A stretch of DNA of 64,000 nucleotides from Candidatus Heimdallarchaeota archaeon (GTDB lineage: Archaea; Asgardarchaeota; Heimdallarchaeia; JABLTI01). The translations under genes were made by a program, and so were the position numbers. The notes under the pieces were generated by a model. That model worked only from the letters and a program-made list of their open reading frames with translations. It was not told where the DNA came from and ran no database searches. The stretch lies in NCBI GenBank assembly GCA_018238155.1, contig JABCTZ010000007.1:1-64000 (forward strand), written 5' to 3'. Numbering within the stretch: the first letter of the stretch is position 1; every line of letters begins with the position of its first letter. Below are positions 51,205-61,312 of this stretch, piece after piece.

Positions 51205-51966
51205 CTACCGAGGGGCTATACCTTTGGAGTTAATACAAAATTTAACTCTTCGCTCGAATTCACCTGGAATTCTCGCTTCAAAATTCCCCCAACCATGACT
51301 AACTAAAATGATTTCCCTATCTACCCAATAACTCATTATTGCTTTTGCTACGGGATTAATTCGTTCATAATTATAGCTTAAAGAATCATCCTCATTTTTA
51401 ATTGCTTTAGGCATTGTAGCTTGATTAACTAAAATAATTGATATGTTCTTATCTCGAGATAGTTTTCTCAAAAATGCAACTTCGAATGCTAATTTTTCAT
51501 ATAATATTTTTGTATCTTTTTTAAAAAGCATTGCTTGTCGATAGAGATTGGATATCGTATCAATAATTATTGCACCAATATTCTGATTAGATAGATAGAA
51601 TTCTAATTTTTGGACTAATTCATGTTGAGCATTAAAATCGTTTGGAAAATAGATTTTAATATTTTTGTTCACTTTTTCGAAATTTTCTTCAGAAGCAATG
51701 TTTCTAATTTTTTCACCTGAAACCTTTCCTTCTGTATCAATATAAATAATTTTTTTATTTTTTAAACTGTAACCGATGGCTAGTTGAATTGCTATAGTTG
51801 TCTTTCCCGATCCAGCTTTGCCATAAATATGGATTAGCTTGCTTTTCGTTATTTTGGAATCTACTTTTTCTCCAAAAATTAACTCTTCAAAATCCGGAAA
51901 GTTTAGTAAACCATTCATCAAAGCCAATCGTCCATTCTTCTGTATAGAAAAATAATCATTTAACAA
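51205..51966 (-). CDS. radB: RadB-like RecA-family ATPase
   Basis: 253 residues with a bare RecA core and no N-terminal HhH domain, as in RadB. Walker A is GKAGSGKTT (about 50-58), followed by IIYIDTEGK. Walker B lies in GAIIIDTISNLYRQ, and later come SIILVNQAT and the conserved VDREIILVSHGWGN. RadB is a RadA paralog thought to help recombination. The first codon used here is TTG 51966; ATG at residue 19 (51912) is an alternative start. It stands between nadE and the coiled-coil gene on one strand. Confidence 0.75.
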   Translation of the reverse strand: MLNDYFSIQKNGRLALMNGLLNFPDFEELIFGEKVDSKITKSKLIHIYGKAGSGKTTIAIQLAIGYSLKNKKIIYIDTEGKVSGEKIRNIASEENFEKVNKNIKIYFPNDFNAQHELVQKLEFYLSNQNIGAIIIDTISNLYRQAMLFKKDTKILYEKLAFEVAFLRKLSRDKNISIILVNQATMPKAIKNEDDSLSYNYERINPVAKAIMSYWVDREIILVSHGWGNFEARIPGEFERRVKFCINSKGIAPR

Positions 51967-52041
51967 TAAAAGTATCTTGCCAAATAGAAATGAAAACTAC
52001 TTGTATTAATAAATCAATCTCGTTTTTTTATTTGCTTGCTA

Positions 52042-52833
52042 TCAAAAATTCAAGATTGGGGGCATGTTTCTTTTATGCTCTGATTTCTTGACCATTTGTT
52101 CAACTTTCTTTACTAAAGAATTATCTATTTCAAGTTCTTCAGCAATTTTCTCATGGGAATACTCTTTCTCAAAACCTAAGAGAACTTTGTCCAGAAGTTC
52201 ATAGGTTATACCTAATTCTCCTTCATCTGTCTGTCCATCCCAGAGTCCTGCTGAGGGAGGTTTGGCAATGATGTCTTCTGGTATATCTAAATATTTAGCA
52301 AGTGTATAAATGTGGGTCTTGTACAGACCCCCGCATGGTTCAAAATCTGCTCCTCCGTCGCCATATTTTGTAGTATAACCAACGAGGATTTCTGTTTTAT
52401 TACTAGTTCCAAGAACAAGGTAATTTAGATGATTTGCATAAGCATACAAAAGAACCATTCTACTTCGAGCCATAACATTACCAACAATAAGTTTTGCTTC
52501 CAATAATTCTTTATCCACACTTCCCTTGAACGCTTCAACCATTTCTACAATGGGTATTTTCTTTACTTCAATACCTAATTGTTTAGCTAGTTCACGAGCA
52601 TCTTTCTCATATTTGGGATCAAGTGCAGCATTTGGAAGAATTAGTCCAAGTACTTTCTCTTTACCTAATGCACGAACAGCAAGAGCTACAGAAACAGCTG
52701 AATCAATTCCACCACTTATGCCTACGACGACACCTTTCGTTTTGGAATTTTCAACATACTCTTTAACAAAGAGTTCTACTTTTGCTGAAATAATATCACA
52801 ATCTATATCAAATGCTGAACTATCTAAACCCAT
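52042..52833 (-). CDS. nadE: NH3-dependent NAD+ synthetase
   Basis: 263 residues, the length of the ammonia-dependent archaeal form without a glutaminase domain. The ATP-pyrophosphatase P-loop is VVGISGGIDSAVSVALA (about 36-52), and later family motifs GTSNKTEILVGYTTKYGDGG and KPPSAGLWDGQTDEGELG are intact. The enzyme makes NAD+ from deamido-NAD+, ATP and ammonia in the cytosol. AGGTG lies before the ATG at 52833. hutU lies just upstream (18 bp) on the same strand, so nadE may be co-transcribed with the histidine-degradation gene, whose pathway can also yield ammonia or formamide; that link is inference. Confidence 0.95.
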   Translation of the reverse strand: MGLDSSAFDIDCDIISAKVELFVKEYVENSKTKGVVVGISGGIDSAVSVALAVRALGKEKVLGLILPNAALDPKYEKDARELAKQLGIEVKKIPIVEMVEAFKGSVDKELLEAKLIVGNVMARSRMVLLYAYANHLNYLVLGTSNKTEILVGYTTKYGDGGADFEPCGGLYKTHIYTLAKYLDIPEDIIAKPPSAGLWDGQTDEGELGITYELLDKVLLGFEKEYSHEKIAEELEIDNSLVKKVEQMVKKSEHKRNMPPILNF

Positions 52834-52851
52834 TTTATAACACCTAACATA

Positions 52852-54672
52852 TTATTTTGGTATTTTGATTTTTCGTTCTTCGGCTATTCTAATAGCTTTG
52901 TCATAACCTGAATCTACATGTCTTGCAACACCAGTTCCAGGATCAATAGTAAGGACTCTTTGAAGTCTCTTAGCTCTTTCTGGAGTGCCATCAGCTACAA
53001 CAACCATACCCGCATGTAATGATTTACCAATTCCAACTCCACCACCATGATGGAATGAAACCCAACTAGCTCCATTTATTCCATTGAGTGCAAAATTAAT
53101 TAGAGGCCAATCTGCAATAGCATCACTACCATCTTTCATACCTTCGGTTTCTCTGCTTGGCGAAGCAACAGAACCACAATCGAGATGATCTCTGCCAATA
53201 ACAACAGGTGCAGTTACTGTTCCATCTTTAATCAGATCATTAATAATCAAACCAAATTTCGCTCGTTCACCATATCCTAACCAGCAAATTCTTGTAGGTA
53301 ATCCCAAAATAGGTACTTTTTCTCTAACACGATCAATCCATCGCGTGAGTGGTTTATCATCTGAGAATGTGGAGAGTAAAGCATCGTCAATAGCAGATAG
53401 ATCTTTAGCGTTACCTGATAGACAAGCCCATCTGAATGGTCCTTTTCCTTCACAGAATAATGGTCGAACATATTTCAGAACAAATCCTGGAAATGCATAT
53501 CCGCCTTGCTCATTTCGAACAGATGTTAAACCGATTTTCTTAAGATGTTGCTTAAGATCAGCTACATCTTCTCCTGTCATATTATTTGCCAGAGGAGCTC
53601 TATTATTAACCATTTCAAGAGCGAGTTCTACTTGATTTCTAATAGCATTACCATAATCGAAAACAATAGCTCCTTTTGTTTGCATATCGATCATTGCTTT
53701 AACATGTGAAGCCATTGCTTTGAAAGACTCACGTACATATTCTCCTTCTCTTATTTTCACACCACTATCTAGCAATTCAGTGTAATTCTTATCATAACCA
53801 ATAGGGACATATTTCTTTACTTCGTGAGCACTTGTTTGATCTGTAACTATATCTGGAATAATACCTCTTTTTACTAATTCTGGATGCGTTTCAGCTGCAT
53901 TGCCAACTAAACCAATTGAGAGCGGTTCTTTCTTCTTCTTTGCTTCTAATGCCCATTCAATTGCTTCATCAAGACTAGTGGTTAATCTATCACAATAGTC
54001 TTCTTCTACTTTACGAGCAATTTCTGCCTTATTAACTTCAACATCGAGAATAACAGCATCATTCAATGTTGCAGCCATTGGTTGTGCACCAGACATAGCT
54101 CCCATACCTCCAGTTAGAATAAATTTCCCGGCTAAAGAATCTGAATTGAAATCCATCTTTCCAGAAGCAGCAAAGCTCTCATAGGTTCCTTGAAGAATTC
54201 CTTGAGTGCCGATGTATATCCAACTACCTGCGGTCATTTGCCCATACATCATGAGTCCCAAACGATCCAAATCATCAAAACAATCTTGAGTAGCCCAATT
54301 GCCCACTAAATTTGAATTAGCAATAATTACTCGAGGTGCTTCAGTATGAGTTGGAGCTATATAGACTGCTTTTCCGGATTGAACACAGAGTGTCTCATCC
54401 GGTTCGAGTTCTTTTAATGCTCTAACGATTTTATGAAACTCTTTCCAATTTCGGGCTGCTCTACCTGAGCCTCCATAAACAATTAATTCTTCCCAATTTC
54501 GCGCAACTTTCGGATTGAGATTATTATAAAGCATTCTGAGAGCCGCTTCTGCATCCCAAGTTTTACATTGAAGAATTTCATCACTTTCATCTGCTTTAAG
54601 TGGTTTCTCGGGTTTCAAATCCATATACATGGGGCGATCATAAACTTCGATTTCCTTCTTTAGATCCGTCAA
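52852..54672 (-). CDS. hutU: Urocanate hydratase
   Basis: 606 residues. Clear family stretches are [37 protein letters not shown] sequence, [21 protein letters not shown] and the C-terminal [20 protein letters not shown]. The enzyme adds water to urocanate to give imidazolonepropionate, using tightly bound NAD+. I prefer TTG 54672 as start because GGAG lies 9 nt upstream; TTG 54687 is in frame but poorly placed. The gene is slightly longer than bacterial HutU (about 555) because of internal insertions. hutI is divergent, 150 bp away. Confidence 0.95.
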   Translation of the reverse strand: MTDLKKEIEVYDRPMYMDLKPEKPLKADESDEILQCKTWDAEAALRMLYNNLNPKVARNWEELIVYGGSGRAARNWKEFHKIVRALKELEPDETLCVQSGKAVYIAPTHTEAPRVIIANSNLVGNWATQDCFDDLDRLGLMMYGQMTAGSWIYIGTQGILQGTYESFAASGKMDFNSDSLAGKFILTGGMGAMSGAQPMAATLNDAVILDVEVNKAEIARKVEEDYCDRLTTSLDEAIEWALEAKKKKEPLSIGLVGNAAETHPELVKRGIIPDIVTDQTSAHEVKKYVPIGYDKNYTELLDSGVKIREGEYVRESFKAMASHVKAMIDMQTKGAIVFDYGNAIRNQVELALEMVNNRAPLANNMTGEDVADLKQHLKKIGLTSVRNEQGGYAFPGFVLKYVRPLFCEGKGPFRWACLSGNAKDLSAIDDALLSTFSDDKPLTRWIDRVREKVPILGLPTRICWLGYGERAKFGLIINDLIKDGTVTAPVVIGRDHLDCGSVASPSRETEGMKDGSDAIADWPLINFALNGINGASWVSFHHGGGVGIGKSLHAGMVVVADGTPERAKRLQRVLTIDPGTGVARHVDSGYDKAIRIAEERKIKIPK

Positions 54673-54827
54673 ATTAAGTAACTCCAATCGGTTTCATTCT
54701 CTACTGTGTGGAATCTTATGTCTACTTTAGATTTTTTAAATCTATGTTATATTTTTTTCTATCTTTTAAAGGAAATCTATTAAAAGAGCTTTCCCTTGAA
54801 GGACATATTCATTAAATAGGAGAGTAT

Positions 54828-56120
54828 ATGTTGTCCTCCAACAAGAGTGATTTTAATAAAGAAATTCCCGATTTAGTAATTTTACATGCAAATGAATTGG
54901 TTACTATGCACTCTAAATTTGGTGCCCCACGAGTTGGTAAGGCAATGAGTGAATTAGCCATTATTGAAGATGGGGCAATCGCCATTAAAAATGATAAGAT
55001 AATTTTCGTTGGTACCTCGGATGATTTTCTGAAGAAAATGAAAATTGGAAATCAAACAATAGTTATTGATGCTACTGGTAAATTGGTTGCTCCTGGGTTT
55101 GTGGATCCACATGTTCACCTTATTTTTTCTGGTTCTCGGGAAAATGAGCTATCAATGAAACTTGCCGGTAAAACATATTTAGAAATTCTCGAATCAGGTG
55201 GAGGAATTCTGAAAACTGTTAGAGCGACAAGAAAAGCATCAATTGAGGATTTAGTAAAAAATGGCATAAGTATACTTGATAAAATGCTTCAACATGGAAC
55301 TACTACTGTAGAAGCAAAATCTGGTTATGGCTTATCAGTTGATGCCGAAATAAAATCACTCAAAGCAATCAAGGAATTGGATAAACAACATCCTATAGAT
55401 TTGGTAGCTACTTTTCTTGGAGCTCATGCTATACCACCTGAGTATAAAGAAAGAACGGATGAATATGTTGATTTGATTATCAATGAAATGCTTCCAAAAA
55501 TAGAAGAACAAAATCTGGCTGAATTTTGCGATGTTTTTTGTGAAAAGGGTATGTTTTCAATAGAACAAACTCGAAAAATATTACTTGCTGCTAAAAAGCG
55601 CAACATAAAACCCGTTATCCATATAGATGAAATAGTTGATACAAATGGAGCTGCTCTTGCTGCAGAATTACATGCTATTCAAACCGGACATTTGCTTCAG
55701 TCAAATGATGAAGGTTTGAAAGCAATGGCTAAAGAAAAAATTATTGCTACCCTATTACCAGGAACTCCATTTTGTTTAATGATGAAAGATTATGCGCCTG
55801 CAAGGAAGATGATTGAATATGGTATACCGGTTGCTATTGCTACAGATCTTAATCCAAATTGTTGGACTGAATCTATGTTAATGGTAATAGTTCTTTCTTG
55901 TTATAACATGAAAATGTCTCCCGCTGAAGCATTGACCGCTGCAACAATTAATGCTGCATGTGCAATTCAGAGGGAAAGTACAGTTGGTAGTTTGGAAGTT
56001 GGTAAAAAAGCTGATATAGTAATTTTTGATGTTGCAAATCATTTCTTCTTATCATACCAGTTTGGAGTAAACCTTGTATCCAAAGTTATCAAAAATGGTT
56101 TAATAGTTATTGAAAATTGA
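54828..56120 (+). CDS. hutI: Imidazolonepropionase
   Basis: 430 residues of the amidohydrolase superfamily. Metal and substrate motifs are GFVDPHVHLIFSGSRENE, TTVEAKSGYGL, LGAHAIPPEY, HIDEI, ATDLNPNC and the C-terminal GSLEVGKKADIVIFD. The enzyme opens imidazolonepropionate to formiminoglutamate. GGAGAG before ATG 54828 supports the start. The gene is divergent from hutU and convergent with ftcD, so the three pathway genes are adjacent but in separate transcripts. The last gene ends at a bidirectional hairpin. Confidence 0.96.
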   Translation: MLSSNKSDFNKEIPDLVILHANELVTMHSKFGAPRVGKAMSELAIIEDGAIAIKNDKIIFVGTSDDFLKKMKIGNQTIVIDATGKLVAPGFVDPHVHLIFSGSRENELSMKLAGKTYLEILESGGGILKTVRATRKASIEDLVKNGISILDKMLQHGTTTVEAKSGYGLSVDAEIKSLKAIKELDKQHPIDLVATFLGAHAIPPEYKERTDEYVDLIINEMLPKIEEQNLAEFCDVFCEKGMFSIEQTRKILLAAKKRNIKPVIHIDEIVDTNGAALAAELHAIQTGHLLQSNDEGLKAMAKEKIIATLLPGTPFCLMMKDYAPARKMIEYGIPVAIATDLNPNCWTESMLMVIVLSCYNMKMSPAEALTAATINAACAIQRESTVGSLEVGKKADIVIFDVANHFFLSYQFGVNLVSKVIKNGLIVIEN

Positions 56121-56133
56121 AAAAAAAATCTGT

Positions 56134-56151
56134 TGCGAGTCATAACTCGCA
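56134..56151. terminator. Bidirectional hairpin between hutI and ftcD
   Basis: A perfect 7-bp inverted repeat TGCGAGT/ACTCGCA with a CATA loop lies between the convergent stops, with A-runs on its left side that read as T-runs on the minus strand. Confidence 0.6.
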
Positions 56152-56167
56152 TAATCTATTATTAGAC

Positions 56168-57082
56168 TTAAAAATCGAAATAGTGTTCGATTAAGTGTTC
56201 TTCTTTCAAGTGTTTAGGATTGTTTATTTGAAGATAATACTCGAGAGAATTTAGCACTGATTCTAAAGGAATTGGTCCAACAAGTTCAGTTCCTACAACT
56301 GATACACCATATCTTGCAGCTTCAATCCGAACAAGTTCTAACTGTCTATACATTGGTGTTTTCTTAAAATTGATATTGCTGATCCCAACTTGAACATAAT
56401 CCTTACCTTCAATTGCTGTGCCCATAGCTTTGATGTTAACTAATCCACCTGAAGCAAGGTGCACTCTTCGAGCTACTCTTTTAGCAACTTTGACATCTGT
56501 AGTTCCTAAATTGATGTTTAAACAAACCAAAGCCATTCTTGCTCCTGTAACTGTTGCGCCACCTTTTGGATGGAATTTAGAAGGGCCAAAATCAGGCTTG
56601 TGATCTGAATTTGTTTTGATAGTTTCGCGTAATCCTTCGTAATCTCCGACTCGAATATTATCAATATTTCGACGCTCTGGTCTTGTAGCAGCTTCTTCAT
56701 AGAGATATATTGGAACACCTTCCGCAGCCATAGCTTTTGCATATTTCTTGGAAAGTTCAATACATTCTTCCATTGAAACATTCTGAGCAGGTACAAATGG
56801 CACTACATCAGTTGCACCAATGCGTGGATGTTGACCTTTGTGTTTAGTCATATCGATTAATTCAAGAGCCTTCTTTGATGCAGCGATATTTGCTTGTAAT
56901 ACTGCTTCTGGTTCACCAACGAATGTAATTACCGCTCGATTATAATCACTATCATATTGTATATCGATGATGTTTGTTTTTGGTGTTTTTCTTATTTCAT
57001 CGACAATTGCTTCAACGACTTTTCCATCTGATCCTTCACTATAATTTGGAACTGATTCAACAATTTTCCTTTTTTTATCCAA
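56168..57082 (-). CDS. ftcD: Glutamate formiminotransferase
   Basis: 304 residues: the formiminotransferase part only, without the cyclodeaminase domain found in the animal enzyme. Family stretches are ESVPNYSEGSDG at the N-terminus, QHPRIGATDVVPFVPAQN, the YEEAATRPERRN motif and FGPSKFHPKGGATVTGAR. It transfers the formimino group of formiminoglutamate to a tetrahydropterin, leaving glutamate. The TTG start 57082 has GAGGAG 7 nt upstream. The C1 unit would then enter the folate/methanopterin pool, where ftr and mch products also act. A separate cyclodeaminase and HutH are not in the window. Confidence 0.95.
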   Translation of the reverse strand: MDKKRKIVESVPNYSEGSDGKVVEAIVDEIRKTPKTNIIDIQYDSDYNRAVITFVGEPEAVLQANIAASKKALELIDMTKHKGQHPRIGATDVVPFVPAQNVSMEECIELSKKYAKAMAAEGVPIYLYEEAATRPERRNIDNIRVGDYEGLRETIKTNSDHKPDFGPSKFHPKGGATVTGARMALVCLNINLGTTDVKVAKRVARRVHLASGGLVNIKAMGTAIEGKDYVQVGISNINFKKTPMYRQLELVRIEAARYGVSVVGTELVGPIPLESVLNSLEYYLQINNPKHLKEEHLIEHYFDF

Positions 57083-57280
57083 GAAAATCTCCTCAAAATT
57101 TTGCTCTATTACCTTTCATTCAAGATTCACTCTTTTAATACGTTATTATCCGATTGCTATCCAAAAAGAAAAAAAAATAAAAAACCTAACTTTCTTGCAT
57201 GTAATATTCAAAAAATCTAATGAAGTGATTTTGACTTTAATTTAGTTAATATTGAATTAAGTAGTTTAATAGTTAAAATA

Positions 57281-57514
57281 TTGCAAGATTCAACAGTTAT
57301 TGATTGGATTACCAAAGATAACATCTTGATTTTCAACTGGTTAATTATTATGGCTCCAGTATCTGTTATTGATTATATTATTGTCCATGAATTGTGTCAT
57401 CTAAAATATCCTAATCATTCAGAGAACTTTTGGAAAGAAGTAGCTGTTTTTTGTCTAGACTTTCAAAAAAGAAGAGATTGGTTGAGAATAAGAGGACTTG
57501 AATTATCATTTTAG
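57281..57514 (+). pseudogene. C-terminal remnant of a YgjP-like (DUF45) metallopeptidase
   Basis: The 77 codons match the end of the YgjP/DUF45 family: FNWLIIMAPVSVIDYIIVHE, ELCHLKYPNHSENFWKEV with the HExxH-type HELCH, then RRDWLRIRGLEL. The normal protein has about 230 residues; the first two thirds are absent, and the 198 bases upstream contain no matching frame. The piece starts only at a TTG without ribosome binding site. It is most likely a truncated gene. Confidence 0.75.
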
Positions 57515-57877
57515 ATAACAATTAATTTTCTACTCTTTACATAAGATCTATGAACAATAATTTGAAATAACGGTAAATTATTGGTTAACTAAAAGCATTT
57601 ATAAATGATTAGACTTCAAATTTAAAACAAGGAGTTTTTTTGGCATTAACTGCCGTAATCTCTTACTGTGGATAAAATCACATTTTAGAAAAGATTTCCA
57701 ATAGTAAATTCATCTCTTCAATAGAGAAAAAATTTAAACAAACACAACGAAAATTAAGGTCAATACAAGAATATTACTAATGGTCGCCAAGAAAGCTTTG
57801 TTTTAAAATAGTACACACGGAAAAAAACTATCTCTGTTGTAAATAAAAAAACTACTTTGTAATGAGAGAGAAAAAAA
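57515..57877 (+). other. Upstream region of the aCPSF1 gene
   Basis: No gene is seen. A TATA-like ATTTATAAAT lies near 57597-57606. A short AAGGAGTTTTTTTGG (about 57629-57643) looks like a ribosome binding site, but no frame of useful length follows. GAGAGAG close to 57878 serves the next gene. A long untranslated leader is possible. Confidence 0.4.
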
Positions 57878-59791
57878 ATGCTAATTAGTCAAGAAACATT
57901 GGATGAAATTAAATCGAAAATTCTAGCGAAAACACCTCCATCTGCAGATATTTCTGAAATTGAATTTGAGGGCCCTGAAGTAGCCGTTTATTCTCGCAAT
58001 CCTCAGATACTCGTTGATAATGGTGAACTTGTTAAAAATTTAGCTAAGGATTTACGTAAACGTATTGTTATTCGCTCTGATCCTTCTGTTCGTATGAAGG
58101 AAGAGAAAGCTAAAACTATTGTTGAAAAGCTTGTTCCTAAGGAAGCTGAAGTAACCTCGATTCAATTTGATTCCAACATTGGCGAAATTCTGATAGAAGC
58201 TGTTAAACCTGGTCTTGTAATTGGAAAAAGTGGTGAAACTTTACGAAAAATAACTTCGGAGACATTCTGGAGACCTAGTGTTTCAAGAACTCCACCTTTA
58301 GACTCACGTATCGTTAAAACAGTGAGAAATATTCTTTTTACTGAAAGTGAGGCGCGCAAAAAGATATTGAGAAAAATAGGTCGGAGAATACACCGAAAGC
58401 AAATGTTTGAAACGAATTGGGTTCGAATCACATCTTTAGGTGGTTATCGAGAAGTAGGTAGAAGTGCAACTCTATTACGAACTCCTGAAAGTAACATCTT
58501 AATTGATTGTGGTGTAAATGTCGGTCGTAATTCATCAAAGGAAATGTTTCCAAGATTGGATGCTTTGGAATTTTCTATTGAGAATTTGGATGCTGTTGTT
58601 ATTACACATGCTCATCTTGATCACAGTGGCTTCTTACCATACCTTTTCAAATATGGATATGAAGGTCCTGTTTATACAACAAAAGCAACAAGCAATTTAA
58701 TGACACTACTACAAATCGATTATTTGGATGTAGCTAAAAAAGAAGGAAAGCTTCTTCCATATATGCAAAAAGATGTTAAAAAAACTGTTCTTCATACTAT
58801 TCCATTAAATTATGGAGAAGTTACTGATATCTCACCCGACATCCGTTTAACACTTCATAATGCAGGACACATTTTGGGATCAGCAATAGTGCATTTACAT
58901 ATTGGTAATGGACTTTACAATATGGCTGTTGCTCAAGATTTTAAATATCGTCAAACTAATCTACTAGATTCTGCTGTTTCAAAATTCCCACGATTGGAAG
59001 CACTCTTCATGGAATCCACTTATGGAAACCCTCAGGATACAATGCCTTCCAATAAAGAAGCTGAAACTCATATTAGGAATGTTATTAGTACCACCTTAGA
59101 GAGAGGTGGAAAAGTACTGATCCCAGTTTTAGCAGTAGGGCGTGCTCAAGAGTTACAAATTGTTATAGAATCATTGATTGCAAAGAAATTGGTACCTGCT
59201 GTACCCGTTTATCTAGATGGTATGATTTCTGAGGCTTCAGCTGTAACAACTTGCCACCCTGAATATCTTAGCCGAAAGCTTCGCGAGAAAATATTCCATA
59301 TCGGTCAAAACCCATTCTTAGCTGAATGCTTCCATAGAGTACAAGGAAGAGATGAAAGAAAACAAATCATTGGTGGTGATCCTTGTATTATTCTTGCAAC
59401 CAGTGGTATGTTAACTGGTGGTCCTTCTGTTGAGTATTTTGAGAAACTCTCAGGTGATTCCAAGAATTCCATTCTTTTCGTTTCTTATCAAGGTGAAGGT
59501 TCACTTGGTAGAAAAGTACAGAAAAATGTCAATGAAATTACCCTTATGGAAAAAGGACATGCACGTATGTTAAAAATAAATATGGAAGTTCACACCATCA
59601 TAGGTTTCTCGGGTCATAGTGATAGAAAAGAGCTTTTGAATTACGCTCGCAAAGTGAATCCTCGACCAGAAAAAATCTTTCTAATACATGGAGAGAAAAG
59701 TAAATGTATCTCTTTAGCATCAACATTGCACAAAATGCTCAAGGTGGAAACAAAAGCACCTGAAGTACTAGAAACATTGAGATTATGCTAG
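57878..59791 (+). CDS. fttA: aCPSF1/FttA, KH-domain beta-CASP ribonuclease
   Basis: 637 residues in the archaeal CPSF order: two KH-like domains (about 1-145, with GLVIGKSGETLRKI), a metallo-beta-lactamase core with THAHLDHSG (HxHxDH), NAGHILGSAIVHL, a beta-CASP domain with MESTYGN and SGMLTGG, and a C-terminal GFSGHSDR...LIHGE. The enzyme cuts RNA after U-rich sequences and drives transcription termination in archaea. All metal ligands are present. ATG 57878 follows GAGAGAG. It starts a run of RNA-related genes (PUA protein, LSm, L37e), though these are separate transcripts. Confidence 0.96.
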   Translation: MLISQETLDEIKSKILAKTPPSADISEIEFEGPEVAVYSRNPQILVDNGELVKNLAKDLRKRIVIRSDPSVRMKEEKAKTIVEKLVPKEAEVTSIQFDSNIGEILIEAVKPGLVIGKSGETLRKITSETFWRPSVSRTPPLDSRIVKTVRNILFTESEARKKILRKIGRRIHRKQMFETNWVRITSLGGYREVGRSATLLRTPESNILIDCGVNVGRNSSKEMFPRLDALEFSIENLDAVVITHAHLDHSGFLPYLFKYGYEGPVYTTKATSNLMTLLQIDYLDVAKKEGKLLPYMQKDVKKTVLHTIPLNYGEVTDISPDIRLTLHNAGHILGSAIVHLHIGNGLYNMAVAQDFKYRQTNLLDSAVSKFPRLEALFMESTYGNPQDTMPSNKEAETHIRNVISTTLERGGKVLIPVLAVGRAQELQIVIESLIAKKLVPAVPVYLDGMISEASAVTTCHPEYLSRKLREKIFHIGQNPFLAECFHRVQGRDERKQIIGGDPCIILATSGMLTGGPSVEYFEKLSGDSKNSILFVSYQGEGSLGRKVQKNVNEITLMEKGHARMLKINMEVHTIIGFSGHSDRKELLNYARKVNPRPEKIFLIHGEKSKCISLASTLHKMLKVETKAPEVLETLRLC

Positions 59792-60004
59792 ATTTAGCAA
59801 GGTTACGTTGAAGGTTTTTCTTTTAACATTAACCTCATCCCCTTTTTTATTTGGTTGTGTAACTATCCTTCTTTTAAATGAGTTTGATAGAAAATAAGTT
59901 TGTGTAGAGTTTTAAACAACAGATGTGGATATACTGGAATGTTTTCGTTTTTTACTGGAAGTTCTAGAGAACCTACAAGGACAAAATATCAATCTTCATA
60001 TTTG

Positions 60005-60490
60005 TTATAGCTTGATTTTCCATATCTCATCATTTACGAAATGAATATTTTTTATCGCTTTACCTCTTTTCATGTTATGGATTTCACTTCCATCAAAAAG
60101 TAATTCTCCAATAGCAAGTGCTTTACTAAAATTCTCGTCGATGATCATAATTATTGTTCCAGCTTTTAGCTCATCTGATATTTGGGTTATACCTGGAGCC
60201 ATTATATCTGCTCCATTAGTAACATATGGTACCGCACCCATATCCACAGTTACAGAAGGCAATTTAATTAATCCTTCATTGAGCACACGAAGGCTAGGAA
60301 ATATTCTGTCCCCAATTTTAAAGGCTAAAATTTTTTTATTTTCAGCATAAAATTCACCTATATCTGATACCACTAATTCTGCGCCCTTCTCAAATAAAGA
60401 ATCAACTTCATCCCCTAGAACTATCTTTAGTTTCTCTTTGAGTTCCTTGAAATCCTTTTTTCTCATTGCATGTCTACGAGTAATTTCCAA
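60005..60490 (-). CDS. PUA-domain RNA-binding protein (MCT-1-like)
   Basis: 161 residues. A small N-terminal domain (about 1-80) is followed by a PUA domain (about 80-160) with VTVDMGAVPYVTNGADIMAP, the characteristic motif of the archaeal MCT-1/TIGR00451 family, and AKALAIGELLFDG-like sequence. In eukaryotes MCT-1 works with DENR in ribosome recycling and reinitiation. The archaeal protein probably binds rRNA or tRNA. The start is TTG 60490 with AAGGATG upstream. Other translation genes in the same window (abce1, rpl37e) fit this role. Confidence 0.85.
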   Translation of the reverse strand: MEITRRHAMRKKDFKELKEKLKIVLGDEVDSLFEKGAELVVSDIGEFYAENKKILAFKIGDRIFPSLRVLNEGLIKLPSVTVDMGAVPYVTNGADIMAPGITQISDELKAGTIIMIIDENFSKALAIGELLFDGSEIHNMKRGKAIKNIHFVNDEIWKIKL

Positions 60491-60717
60491 AACAAAGCAT
60501 CCTTAACTATTCTTTTGGAAATTTCTTCTGATTATTCTTTATTCTTTTGGCAACATTGAGCAAATTTCTTTCTTTGAGTTTATTGCCCAAGTAATCAAAG
60601 ATTATACTTTCGTTCAAAATCAAGTAAGATTGAATATTGAAGAAAGCATTTAAAAACCAATAACTTTCATTGAAAGTACAGATTGTTCTAATCTTATATT
60701 TCTTGGAGAACAGTAAA

Positions 60718-60984
60718 ATGAGCAAACAGCAACCAGAAAGACGCTTAAGTAAAGATAGACCTATGGATCTTCTTTCAATGTCACTTGGAGGAATCGTCTT
60801 AGTGAAATTGAAAGGTGGACGCCAATTAAGAGGTAAATTGAAGAATTACGATCCACATCTAAATCTGACTTTAGAAGATGCCGAGGAAATCCTAGAAAGC
60901 GGAAACAATTCCTTAGGAACAATCATCTTACGTGGCGATAATGTTATAATCATCAGCCCACCTCCATCAGTAGACAAGAAATAG
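60718..60984 (+). CDS. lsm: LSm/Sm-like RNA-binding protein
   Basis: 88 residues. Sm motif 1 (SLGGIVLVKLKGGRQLRGKL, then DPHLNLTLEDAEE) and Sm motif 2 (IILRGDNVIII) are intact. It forms ring-shaped oligomers that bind U-rich RNA. ATG 60718 has GGAG upstream; a longer in-frame start at 60670 would add a hydrophobic tail and lacks a ribosome binding site. In many archaea this gene directly precedes rpl37e; here about 2.9 kb and a three-gene operon on the other strand separate them. Confidence 0.95.
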   Translation: MSKQQPERRLSKDRPMDLLSMSLGGIVLVKLKGGRQLRGKLKNYDPHLNLTLEDAEEILESGNNSLGTIILRGDNVIIISPPPSVDKK

Positions 60985-61312
60985 AAACAAGAGAATATAA
61001 GCAAAGATGACTCTTTATTTTCATCTAAGCTTTTTCTTTCTATAGAGCTTTTTCAAATGTAGCCGATTCAAAGAATTTTCTTATATTACTCTATTACATA
61101 TGATTTTTCTTATCTTCTTTCTATCTATATGTAATTTCAAGATGAATTCTAAGACGTTTATATCAAAATTGACTCAATTTGAATTTGTTAAAATCTCATA
61201 CCCGTTTTTTTATAAATAAAATCAATTTTATATAGTCAAGAATCAGAAAACAGAATGATAAGAAAAGAAAATATTAGGGAAAATCTTTCCCTTAAAAAAT
61301 AAATATTTGAAA
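60985..61312. other. Intergenic region between lsm and the Arf/7TM operon
   Basis: AT-rich region between converging transcripts. Several T-rich tracts follow lsm (61013-61050) and can terminate transcription. I see no RNA gene or open frame. Confidence 0.45.
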
